Of a DNA stretch of 40,801 nt, positions 33,812 to 40,801 are shown in pieces. Within the stretch, counting starts at the first letter, position 1, and every line of letters starts with the position of its first letter. A program made the translations under genes and the position numbers. The notes beneath the pieces are model-generated. The model made no database searches. It saw nothing but the letters and a program-made list of their open reading frames with translations, and was not told where the DNA came from. The DNA comes from Planctomycetota bacterium (lineage in GTDB: Bacteria; Planctomycetota; GCA-002687715; DRQF01), in contig DRQF01000015.1 in assembly GCA_011369445.1 (NCBI GenBank), positions 1 to 40,801 on the forward strand, given 5' to 3'.

Positions 33812-35151
33812 CGACTCTGAACACCTCGATCCGCGACGCATGGTCCGATCGAATCACGTCCACGTTGCGCCCCGAAGACCCGGAGTGGGTGGTGTCGGCC
33901 AAGCGCGAAGCCGCCGAACTCATTCGCTCCAAGGGACTCCCCACGAGACGCGATGAGGACTGGCGCTACACCGACCCCGCCCCCCTTCTCGAGGCGGACT
34001 GGCGAGTGGGCGTTGATGGACCGACCCCACCGCCGACCGAGGAGGACATCCGCGCTTTCACGTATTGGGACGCATCCGCGGTTCGGGTCGTCTTCCTGAA
34101 TGGACGCTACGTTCCGGAACTCTCCGTCCACCGCACACGCACGGACGGACTTTCCGTCGTACCTCTTTCCGAGGTGATGGCGGGTAAGCATCCGTCTGTG
34201 GAATCACTGGTCGCCCAGCAACTCACGGCGGATCGCCCCGCCATGGATCTTCTGGCCACCGGGGGCGCACGGGACGGCCTCGTCCTCCGCCTGGAGGACG
34301 GCGTCGAGGTCGAGGGCCCCATTCACGTCCTGTGTCTTACCGACGCATCCGGGGACGACGCCTACATACCGCTCTTCCACGTCTTCGAGCTGGGAGGGGC
34401 CTCCCGGCTGACACTGGTCGAGCGCTATGCGAATCTCGCTTCCTCCCCCCGAAGTTTCACCAATTCCGCCACCGACATCCTGCTCGGACCGGGGGCATGT
34501 CTCGACCACTACACTCTGGAGCGCGAAGCGGAACGAGCCATCCACCTGGGGGCCCGACACGTGCGCCAAGAGGATCGCTCCGAGTTCCGGCAGACCACCT
34601 TCACGATCGGCGCGAGCCTCGCCCGTCACGACACAGAGGTCCTCTGCGACGGCGACGAGACGACGACATCCCTCGGCGCCCTTTTCCTCGGCGAGGGGAC
34701 ACAGCACATCGACCACCGCATCCTGGTCCACCACCGTGGGGATCAAAGCCGGTCGGAGCAGCTGTTCAAGGGGATCCTCGACGAGGGTTCCACGGGCGTC
34801 TTCAACGGCAGAGTGGTCGTCGACGAAGGGACCCACGGCAACGACGCCCAGCAGTCCAATCACAACCTGCTGCTCTCGGACGACGCGACGGTGAACACCC
34901 GGCCCCAGTTGGAGATCTATGCGGACGACGTCTCGTGCAGCCACGGTGCGACAGTGGGGCAACTCGACCCGGACTCGCTTTTTTATCTCCGAACACGAGG
35001 GATTCCTCGGGGCCAGGCCGAGAGCCTCCTCACCTACGCGTTCGCAAGCGACGTCGTCGATCGCATTCGCATCGACTTCATCCGAGAGCGCGTTCAGGAG
35101 TTTCTCTCCACCCGCATGGAGTTCGGCAACACCTCGGAGATGACCCAATGA
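33808..35151 (+). CDS. sufD: Fe-S assembly protein SufD
   Basis: A 447-residue beta-helix partner of SufB. It begins with the SufD pattern GLPTRRDEDWRYTD, has the middle VFNGRVVVDEGTHGNDAQQSNHNLLLSDDA, and closes with CSHGATVGQLDPDSLFYLRTRGI. ATG 33808 lies within the sufC stop; an ATG at 33778 in frame would overlap sufC by 34 bases and adds non-conserved residues. Confidence 0.95.
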   Translation: MTTLNTSIRDAWSDRITSTLRPEDPEWVVSAKREAAELIRSKGLPTRRDEDWRYTDPAPLLEADWRVGVDGPTPPPTEEDIRAFTYWDASAVRVVFLNGRYVPELSVHRTRTDGLSVVPLSEVMAGKHPSVESLVAQQLTADRPAMDLLATGGARDGLVLRLEDGVEVEGPIHVLCLTDASGDDAYIPLFHVFELGGASRLTLVERYANLASSPRSFTNSATDILLGPGACLDHYTLEREAERAIHLGARHVRQEDRSEFRQTTFTIGASLARHDTEVLCDGDETTTSLGALFLGEGTQHIDHRILVHHRGDQSRSEQLFKGILDEGSTGVFNGRVVVDEGTHGNDAQQSNHNLLLSDDATVNTRPQLEIYADDVSCSHGATVGQLDPDSLFYLRTRGIPRGQAESLLTYAFASDVVDRIRIDFIRERVQEFLSTRMEFGNTSEMTQ

Positions 35152-36392
35152 CCCGCATCGCACGCCCCGACTATGATCTCGAGTCCGTGAGGTCCGAGTT
35201 CCCCACGCTCGGGCAAACGGTGTACGACCGTCCGTTGGTCTACCTCGACAACGCCGCGACCGCGCAGATGCCCGCCAAAGCCATCGACGCCGTCCGCGAG
35301 TTCCAAACACGGGACCGTTCGAACATTCACCGCGGCGTCCACGCTCTCAGCGTTCGCGCGACCGAGCACTACGAGGCGGCGCGCGTGACGGCCTCACGTT
35401 TCATCAACGCCACGTCGCCCAAGGAATGCGTCTTTGTGAGGGGAACGACGGAGGCGGTGAATCTTGTGGCATGGAGTTTCGTGCGCCCCCGCGTCTCCGA
35501 GGGAGATTCAATCCTGATCACGGGCCTCGAGCACCACTCGAACATCGTTCCCTGGCAGCTTCTCGGCGAGGCGACGGGAGCGCGGTTGAAAGTCGTTCCC
35601 TTGCGCGACGACGGGACGATCTCCGTGGATGACTTCGCCCAAGCCCTCACGCCGGATGTGCGTTTCGCGAGCTTCGCGCACGTCTCCAATGCCCTCGGGA
35701 CCGTGAACCCGGTTGGCTCCCTCACGGCACTTTGCCGCGAGAAGAATATTCCCTGTCTCATCGACGGGGCCCAGGCGGCTCCCCACATTCCCATCGACGT
35801 CAAGGAGCTGGGCGCCGACTTCTACGCCTTCTCGGGGCACAAAGTGTACGGTCCCACGGGAATCGGTATTCTGTGGGGTCGGGCCCAGCACCTCGAAGCC
35901 ATGCCCCCCTGGCAGGGCGGCGGGGAGATGATCTCCAGTGTGTCTTTCGAGGGAAGCACCTGGAACGCGATCCCCCACAAGTTCGAAGCGGGAACACCCA
36001 ACATCGGCGGCGCCATCGGCCTGGGCGCCGCCCTCGAATGGCTCATGGACTTCGGCATCGCCAAGGCGGCCGCCTGGGAGACCGCCCTCCTCGAGCACGC
36101 CACCCAAGTCTTGGGAACCATCCCCGGACTCCGAATCATCGGCACCGCTCCCGAGAAGGCCGGCGTTTTGTCATTCGTGATCGAGGGGGCGCACCCCCAC
36201 GACATCGGAACCATCTTGGACAGGGACGGGGTGGCGATTCGGGCCGGACATCATTGCGCCGAACCCGTCATGCGTCATTTCGGCATTCCAGCCACGGCAA
36301 GAGCTTCCTTTGCGCTCTACAACACGATGGAAGAGATCGAGGCGCTTAGCGGAAGCGTCCGCAGGGTTCAGGAGATGTTCGCCGATGTCTGA
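35148..36392 (+). CDS. sufS: cysteine desulfurase SufS
   Basis: A 414-residue PLP enzyme that takes sulfur from cysteine. YLDNAATAQMP starts the fold; the PLP lysine is Lys232 in SGHKVYGPTGIGILWG, and the persulfide cysteine is Cys370 in RAGHHCAEPVM, the short type II loop of SufS. It overlaps sufD by ATGA and sufU by 8 bases, which fits direct sulfur transfer to SufU. Confidence 0.97.
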   Translation: MTRIARPDYDLESVRSEFPTLGQTVYDRPLVYLDNAATAQMPAKAIDAVREFQTRDRSNIHRGVHALSVRATEHYEAARVTASRFINATSPKECVFVRGTTEAVNLVAWSFVRPRVSEGDSILITGLEHHSNIVPWQLLGEATGARLKVVPLRDDGTISVDDFAQALTPDVRFASFAHVSNALGTVNPVGSLTALCREKNIPCLIDGAQAAPHIPIDVKELGADFYAFSGHKVYGPTGIGILWGRAQHLEAMPPWQGGGEMISSVSFEGSTWNAIPHKFEAGTPNIGGAIGLGAALEWLMDFGIAKAAAWETALLEHATQVLGTIPGLRIIGTAPEKAGVLSFVIEGAHPHDIGTILDRDGVAIRAGHHCAEPVMRHFGIPATARASFALYNTMEEIEALSGSVRRVQEMFADV

Positions 36393-36834
36393 CCTTCGAG
36401 ATCTGTACCAGGAAGTCATCCTGGACCACAACCGAAGTCCCCACAACTTTCGCGAGATGCCCTCGCCCACGGCGCACGCCGACGGTCACAATCCCCTGTG
36501 CGGCGACACCCTCACGGTGTACCTCGACATCGAGGACGGCATGGTCAAAGACGTCTCCTTCGTCGGGTCGGGATGCGCCATCTCCAAGGCCTCGGCGTCT
36601 CTCATGACGGACGTCGTCAAGGGGAAGACACTGGAGGAAGTGAGAGAGATCTTCGAAGGATTCCATGGAATGGTGACCGGAGAGAGCGGCGGGCAGAGCC
36701 CCGCGTCTCTCGGCAAGCTAGCGGTCCTGGAAGGCGTCTCGGAATTCCCCGTCCGCGTCAAATGCGCCACTCTGGCCTGGCACACCCTGATGGCGGCTCT
36801 CGAAGGGCAAAGCGACCCGGTTTCAACGGAGTGA
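36385..36834 (+). CDS. sufU: sulfur-transfer protein SufU
   Basis: A 149-residue zinc-dependent sulfur acceptor for SufS. Conserved Cys39 (NPLCGD, with Asp41), Cys64 (GSGCAIS) and Cys127 (VKCATLAW) are present, together with the SufU-type insertion between the second and third cysteines. Its presence with no SufE gene places this operon in the SufSU class seen in Gram-positive bacteria and several other phyla. Confidence 0.95.
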   Translation: MSDLRDLYQEVILDHNRSPHNFREMPSPTAHADGHNPLCGDTLTVYLDIEDGMVKDVSFVGSGCAISKASASLMTDVVKGKTLEEVREIFEGFHGMVTGESGGQSPASLGKLAVLEGVSEFPVRVKCATLAWHTLMAALEGQSDPVSTE

Positions 36835-36841
36835 CCTGAAC

Positions 36842-37276
36842 ATGAGTGATCATCCCATTTCCAAAAATGACGAGGTGGAGCGGACCCGGTCCTCAGACGA
36901 GGCCGCCCCGACACCCGCCGCGGACGAGTCCCCCTGCGCCCAAAAAGAAAACGTCGTCGAGCCCCGCGATATCGAAGAGTTGAAGCAGGATGTGGTTGCC
37001 GTGCTACAGACCGTCTACGATCCCGAGATTCCGGTGAACATCCAGGAGCTGGGGATGATCTATGACGTCACCGTCTCCCCGGAACAGGATGTCCTCATCC
37101 AGATGACACTGACATCTCCCGCCTGTCCGGTGGCGGGGTCTCTCCCGGGCGAAGTCGAAATGAAGGTGGCGGGCGTCCAGGGAGTGCGTCAGGCCAAAGT
37201 CGAGCTCGTATGGGACCCGCCGTGGACCCCCGACATGATGAGCGAGGCCGCAAAACTCCGCCTGAACATGTTCTGA
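36842..37276 (+). CDS. sufT: SufT / MIP18-family (DUF59) Fe-S assembly protein
   Basis: A 144-residue protein with an acidic, low-complexity head of about 40 residues and then a DUF59 domain: YDPEIPVNIQELGMIYDV, the cysteine-bearing TLTSPACPVAGSLP, and VELVWDPPWTPDMM. SufT proteins help mature Fe-S proteins. The conserved cysteine in SPACP is present. It is the last gene of the operon and is followed by a strong hairpin. Confidence 0.9.
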   Translation: MSDHPISKNDEVERTRSSDEAAPTPAADESPCAQKENVVEPRDIEELKQDVVAVLQTVYDPEIPVNIQELGMIYDVTVSPEQDVLIQMTLTSPACPVAGSLPGEVEMKVAGVQGVRQAKVELVWDPPWTPDMMSEAAKLRLNMF

Positions 37277-37289
37277 GGAGGGCCCTCGC

Positions 37290-37314
37290 CTCGGCGCCCC
37301 AACAGGGCGTCGAG
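37290..37314. terminator. hairpin between converging sufT and mdh
   Basis: A 10-bp stem with one G-U pair, CTCGGCGCCC (37290-37299) with GGGCGTCGAG (37305-37314), over a 5-base loop. No T tract follows on either strand, so it may act with Rho or as a 3'-end stabiliser for both transcripts. Confidence 0.5.
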
Positions 37315-37342
37315 CACGAGGACCGACCCATTCAGCGAAGGA

Positions 37343-38326
37343 TCAGAGAAGGTCGTTGACCAGTTCGCGTTCCCGCTTCAATTCCTCGTAGGTGGCCTCG
37401 AGCTTCTCCTTGGCGAAGTCGTCGAGTTCGAGTCCCTGCACGATGGACCACCCCGAATCGGGGTCGATTTCGCAGGGCATGCCCACGATCAGATCCTCGG
37501 GCGCCCCATAACTGCCGTCCGACGGGACCGCCATGCTGACCCACTCGCCCTCCGGGGTGCCGAACTCCCAGTCGTGCATGTGGTTGATGGCCGCGTTCGC
37601 CGCCGAAGCCGCCGAGGAGCTCCCCCGAGCTTGGATGATCGCCGCGCCCCGCTGCTGCACCGTGCGGATGAAGTCATTCTGCAACCAGTTCACATCACCG
37701 ATCACCTCCGCCGCGGGCTTCCCGCCGATGGTGGCGTTCTCGAAGTCCGGGTATTGGGTGGACGAGTGATTTCCGAAGATCGTCACACCGGTCACTTCGG
37801 AGACGGGGGCGCCGGCCTTCGCGGCCAACTGGTGACGCGCCCGGTTGTGGTCGAGACGCGTCATGGCGGTGAAGCGATCTCTTGGGATATCCGGGGCATG
37901 GTGCATGGCAATGAGACAGTTGGTGTTGCACGGGTTCCCCACGACGACGATCCGCACGTCGGACGCGGCCCCCTCATTCAGCGCCTTCCCCTGGCCGGTG
38001 AAGATGGGACCGTTGTCGCGGATCAGATCATTGCGTTCCTGTCCCTTGCCCCGGGGCTTGGAACCCACCAGGAAGGCACGGTTGACGCCATCGAACGCTG
38101 TCTTCGCGTCGTCGGTCGTGACGACATCCCTGAGCAACGGGAACGCGCAGTCGTTGAGCTCCATGACGACCCCTTCCAAGGCCCCCATGGCCGGAGGGAT
38201 CTCCAGAAGTTTCAGAACGATCGGCCGGTTCTTCCCGAAGACCTCACCCGACGCAATGCGGAAGAGGAGACTGTAGCCGATGTTGCCGGCGGCTCCGGTC
38301 ACGGCGACGGAATAGGGGCTATTCAT
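37343..38326 (-). CDS. mdh: malate dehydrogenase
   Basis: A 327-residue NAD-dependent enzyme of the cytosolic-type MDH group. [17 protein letters not shown] is the nucleotide loop, [16 protein letters not shown] holds the substrate-binding arginine, [19 protein letters not shown] and the catalytic-histidine segment [13 protein letters not shown] follow. GGAGG lies 7 bases before ATG 38326. It is 15 bases downstream of the biotin-carrier gene and thus the last gene of the carboxylase operon. Confidence 0.96.
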   Translation of the reverse strand: MNSPYSVAVTGAAGNIGYSLLFRIASGEVFGKNRPIVLKLLEIPPAMGALEGVVMELNDCAFPLLRDVVTTDDAKTAFDGVNRAFLVGSKPRGKGQERNDLIRDNGPIFTGQGKALNEGAASDVRIVVVGNPCNTNCLIAMHHAPDIPRDRFTAMTRLDHNRARHQLAAKAGAPVSEVTGVTIFGNHSSTQYPDFENATIGGKPAAEVIGDVNWLQNDFIRTVQQRGAAIIQARGSSSAASAANAAINHMHDWEFGTPEGEWVSMAVPSDGSYGAPEDLIVGMPCEIDPDSGWSIVQGLELDDFAKEKLEATYEELKRERELVNDLL

Positions 38327-38341
38327 TGCAATTCCTCCATT

Positions 38342-38854
38342 TCAATTTTCGGTTCGGCGCTCGAGCCGAACGATCGTCTCTCCCATGTCCACGGTATCAC
38401 CTTCCTCCACGGAGAGTTCGACGACCACCGCCTGGAAGGGCGCCTGCAAGGGATGTTCCATTTTCATCGCTTCCACGACGGCGAGCGTGGCGCCCTCCTC
38501 GACGTCATCCCCGACAGCCGCTTCCAGCCGGATGACCCGCCCGGTCATGGGCGCCACGAGATTCGCATGATCGCCGTCGTCGCCCACGGCCCCCCGGTCG
38601 GTGGGCAGAGCCTTCCTCGCCCGAAGACTCGTGCCCCCGCAGAAAACCTCCACGACTCCGTCCCGCACCTCGACAAAGACCCGTCGGAGGCCGCGGGGGG
38701 TCTCGATCACACACTCTCCCTGAGATTCGTGGAGGATGCGAAAGGCCACGGGGCGTTCGGCCACCGCGCCTGAGACGTGAAACGCGTCGTCGTTTTTCCA
38801 CTGCACCTCGACCGGCTCCCCGCCGAGATCCAGGACATCCCTGCGCGCCTTCAT
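38342..38854 (-). CDS. biotin carboxyl carrier protein of an acyl-CoA carboxylase
   Basis: A 170-residue protein whose C-terminal domain (about 97-167) is a biotinyl domain with VEAMKMEHPL; Lys131 is the biotinylation site. The first 80 residues form a beta-rich part resembling the BT (linker) domain that joins carboxylase and carrier in one-chain methylcrotonyl- or propionyl-CoA carboxylase alpha subunits. It overlaps the biotin carboxylase gene by ATGA, so the two genes together correspond to one split alpha subunit. Confidence 0.9.
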   Translation of the reverse strand: MKARRDVLDLGGEPVEVQWKNDDAFHVSGAVAERPVAFRILHESQGECVIETPRGLRRVFVEVRDGVVEVFCGGTSLRARKALPTDRGAVGDDGDHANLVAPMTGRVIRLEAAVGDDVEEGATLAVVEAMKMEHPLQAPFQAVVVELSVEEGDTVDMGETIVRLERRTEN

Positions 38855-40359
38855 GAGCCTTCTCCCATCGGCCGCTCCGCGCCCAGGATTTCGAAGGGGT
38901 CGGGGAAACGCTGTGGTCCAGTGGACTCGCGGCGGCGGCCCCCACCTCGCAGCGCTCTGGCGGCGAGAATCAGAAGTTCGTCATCGATCGGGGCCCCAGG
39001 CCCCGGGAATTCACCCGCCTCGATCCAACCCTCGACCGTCCCGGTGTGAAAATCCGCACCTTCGAACCATGGGGTCCGGAGGATGGCCCTCAGGAAATCC
39101 AGGTTCGACTCCAGCCCCATCAACTGGGTTTCATCGAGGGCGCGCCGCGCTCTTTGGACGGCCTGAGCTCGGTCGGACCCCCAAACCACGAGCTTTCCCA
39201 CCATCGGATCATAGTCCGGGGGTACGCTCCCCGCCCCCTCGAGGGCGGCATCCATCCGAATCCCAGGCCCCTTCGGCTCGAGAAAACGCCACACCTCACC
39301 GGGAGTAGGAAGGAATCCCCGTTCCGGAGCTTCCGCGTAGAGGCGCAATTCAATGGCGTGTCCCCGGGGCGTCGCGGAGAGCAACGCGCCCAACCCCTCT
39401 CCCCGGGCGACCGCCAGCTGTGCCCGCACGAGATCGACGCCGTAGACCATCTCCGTGACGGGATGCTCGACTTGGAGGCGCGTGTTCATTTCCAAAAAGT
39501 AGAATGCACCGTCCGGAGCGAGCAAGAACTCGACGGTTCCCGCACCCCGGTACTTCACCGCCTCACCCAACCGCACGGCGGCGTCCTGCAGGCGCTCGCG
39601 AAGAGCCGGGGAGACCACGGCCGAGGGACACTCCTCCAGGATCTTTTGGTGCCGGCGCTGGAGGCTGCACTCCCGCTCGCCCAAAGCGGCCACGGCGCCT
39701 CGACCGTCTCCGACCACTTGAACTTCGATATGCCGGGCAGGATGGACCCACCGCTCGAGAATGAGGCGGTCGTCCCCGAAGGCGGCCTTGGCCTCCCGCC
39801 TCGCCTGGGACGCTGCTTCCTCAAGGACCTCCAGGCTATCCACGCGCCGCATCCCCTTCCCACCGCCGCCCGCCGAAGGCTTGATGAGCAGTGGGAAGCC
39901 CAAATCCTTCGCCGCCTCGGCCAGCTCTGGGTCCTTCACGTCCCGGCGGCCCGGGAGGACCGGCACGCCCGCTTCCATGGCGGCTTCCATGGCACGACTC
40001 TTGTCCCCCATCAGCGCGATCGAAGTCGGCGTGGGCCCGATGAAAACGAGGCCGGCTCGCTCGACGGCCTCGGCGAAATCCGCACGCTCCGCCAGGAAAC
40101 CGTAGCCGGGATGGATTGCATCCGCACCCGTGGACTCTGCGGCCGCGAGGATCCTGTCGACGCTCAGATAGCTCGCCTGTGGTGCCGCCGGACCGATGAA
40201 GACCACCTCGTCGGCGAGGCGCACGAACAGCGCGTCCCGGTCGACTTCGCTCGCCACCGCCACCGACGCGATCCCTTCCTCCCTCAGGCTCCTGAGGATA
40301 CGAGCGGCGATCTCGCCCCGGTTGGCCACGAGGACCTTCTCGATCGGACGTTCAGTCAT
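38851..40359 (-). CDS. biotin carboxylase subunit of an acyl-CoA carboxylase
   Basis: A 502-residue ATP-grasp enzyme that carboxylates biotin. KVLVANRGEIAARI, HPGYGFLAE, PSAGGGGKGM (the glycine-rich ATP loop), ERECSLQRRHQKILEE and the active-site NTRLQVEHPVTE are intact. After the normal biotin carboxylase C-terminus (near SNLDFLRAIL) it has a tail of about 70 residues. ATG 40359 overlaps the hydratase stop by 8 bases; the frame is open upstream without homology. Substrate (methylcrotonyl-, propionyl- or acetyl-CoA) cannot be set without the missing beta subunit; the hydratase neighbour favours methylcrotonyl-CoA. Confidence 0.93.
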   Translation of the reverse strand: MTERPIEKVLVANRGEIAARILRSLREEGIASVAVASEVDRDALFVRLADEVVFIGPAAPQASYLSVDRILAAAESTGADAIHPGYGFLAERADFAEAVERAGLVFIGPTPTSIALMGDKSRAMEAAMEAGVPVLPGRRDVKDPELAEAAKDLGFPLLIKPSAGGGGKGMRRVDSLEVLEEAASQARREAKAAFGDDRLILERWVHPARHIEVQVVGDGRGAVAALGERECSLQRRHQKILEECPSAVVSPALRERLQDAAVRLGEAVKYRGAGTVEFLLAPDGAFYFLEMNTRLQVEHPVTEMVYGVDLVRAQLAVARGEGLGALLSATPRGHAIELRLYAEAPERGFLPTPGEVWRFLEPKGPGIRMDAALEGAGSVPPDYDPMVGKLVVWGSDRAQAVQRARRALDETQLMGLESNLDFLRAILRTPWFEGADFHTGTVEGWIEAGEFPGPGAPIDDELLILAARALRGGGRRRESTGPQRFPDPFEILGAERPMGEGS

Positions 40360-40801
40360 CGGTGGTCCTCTCCTCCGCGAACCAAGCAGGACGTCTCTTG
40401 TCGAGGAACGCCGACATTCCCTCCTGACCTTCATCCGAAACGCGCAGCCTTGCGATGAGGGGGACGGTGACCTGATCACAGTCCCGCACGGGGACATTCT
40501 CCACGAGGTCGATGAGGCGCTTGGATTCTCTGACGGCCAGGGGCCCGGCCGCGAGGATGGAGGCGACGAGTCCCTCGACTTCGGTCTCCAATTCGGAAGC
40601 CGGCACACACCTTTGGAGCAGGCCGATGCGCTCGGCCTCCAAACCGTCGAAGATCTCGCCGGTGGCGAAGTACCTCGCAGCGTGGGTCCGGCCGATCTTT
40701 CGCAGGACGAAGGGGGAGATCACGGCGGGGACGATACCCAGCTTGACCTCGGTGAACCCGATCTTCGCCTCGGGAACACCGACGGCGATATCCGCCGCGG
40801 C
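40352..40801 (-). CDS. enoyl-CoA hydratase family, methylglutaconyl-CoA hydratase-like (5' end cut by window)
   Basis: The C-terminal 149 residues of a crotonase-fold protein; the frame runs through the window edge. GFTEVKLGIVPAVISPFVLRKIG and ARYFATGEIFDGLEAERIGLLQR match the group containing LiuC and methylglutaconyl-CoA hydratase of leucine breakdown. The first catalytic region is outside the window, so activity cannot be judged. It is upstream of the carboxylase genes in the same operon. Confidence 0.88.
   Translation of the reverse strand, partial: AAADIAVGVPEAKIGFTEVKLGIVPAVISPFVLRKIGRTHAARYFATGEIFDGLEAERIGLLQRCVPASELETEVEGLVASILAAGPLAVRESKRLIDLVENVPVRDCDQVTVPLIARLRVSDEGQEGMSAFLDKRRPAWFAEERTTDD

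Noticed and set aside
1-40801. tRNA, rRNA, insertion sequences, prophage genes, CRISPR arrays or defence islands
   Set aside because: No transposase, integrase, repeat array, tRNA-like cloverleaf or known defence gene was recognised in reading both strands; the window looks like core chromosome.

Overview
The window is about 40.8 kb of high-GC bacterial DNA, almost entirely protein coding, with no mobile element, CRISPR array, rRNA or tRNA that I could recognise. The organism looks like a Gram-negative bacterium: it has an ADP-heptose (LPS core) enzyme fusion, a lipoprotein with a lipobox, and the menaquinone futalosine enzyme MqnC. Type III glutamine synthetase, a SUF system with SufU rather than SufE, an EboA/EboB pair and a gluzincin-like secreted protein suggest Planctomycetota or a neighbouring under-sampled phylum. 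The sequence alone does not settle the phylum.

Left part (1-8882). A type III glutamine synthetase (5' end probably outside the window) is translationally coupled to a membrane-anchored protein with remnants of the alkaline-phosphatase fold. A 283-bp convergent gap follows, holding several perfect hairpins, a TTGACA box and a strong intrinsic terminator; it may encode a structured RNA. Then come a minus-strand native-amine-dehydrogenase-like reductase and a plus-strand run of an RluA-type pseudouridine synthase, tgt, a RlmI/K-like methyltransferase and pgi.

Middle part (8901-22913). Five minus-strand genes are chained by overlaps: an RNA 2',3'-cyclic phosphodiesterase (ThpR), a PfkB kinase, a UPF0104/LPG-synthase-type membrane protein with an extra loop domain, a DUF366 protein and a HEAT-repeat lipoprotein. 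Opposite them is an eboB-eboA pair without the rest of the ebo cluster. Next is a minus-strand trxA-nrnA-ispG operon, and then a plus-strand run: a secreted HEXXH protein coupled to mqnC, followed by a coupled HD-GYP / HDOD / stand-alone receiver signalling cassette.

Right part (22908-40801). A heptose-1-phosphate adenylyltransferase fused to a GmhB-type phosphatase is coupled to an acyl-CoA dehydrogenase. A relative of the CTP synthase amidotransferase domain that lacks the nucleophile cysteine precedes tldD-tldE. A minus-strand fluC-DUF190-MFS operon faces a complete SUF operon, rrf2-sufB-sufC-sufD-sufS-sufU-sufT, which has a putative operator in its leader. The window closes with a minus-strand operon of a methylglutaconyl-CoA-hydratase-like protein (cut by the window end), a biotin carboxylase, a biotin carrier protein and malate dehydrogenase, most likely part of leucine or other acyl-CoA catabolism.

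Gene packing is extreme: at least fifteen start/stop overlaps of the ATGA, GTGA or longer type, and three convergent gene pairs that overlap or nearly touch.
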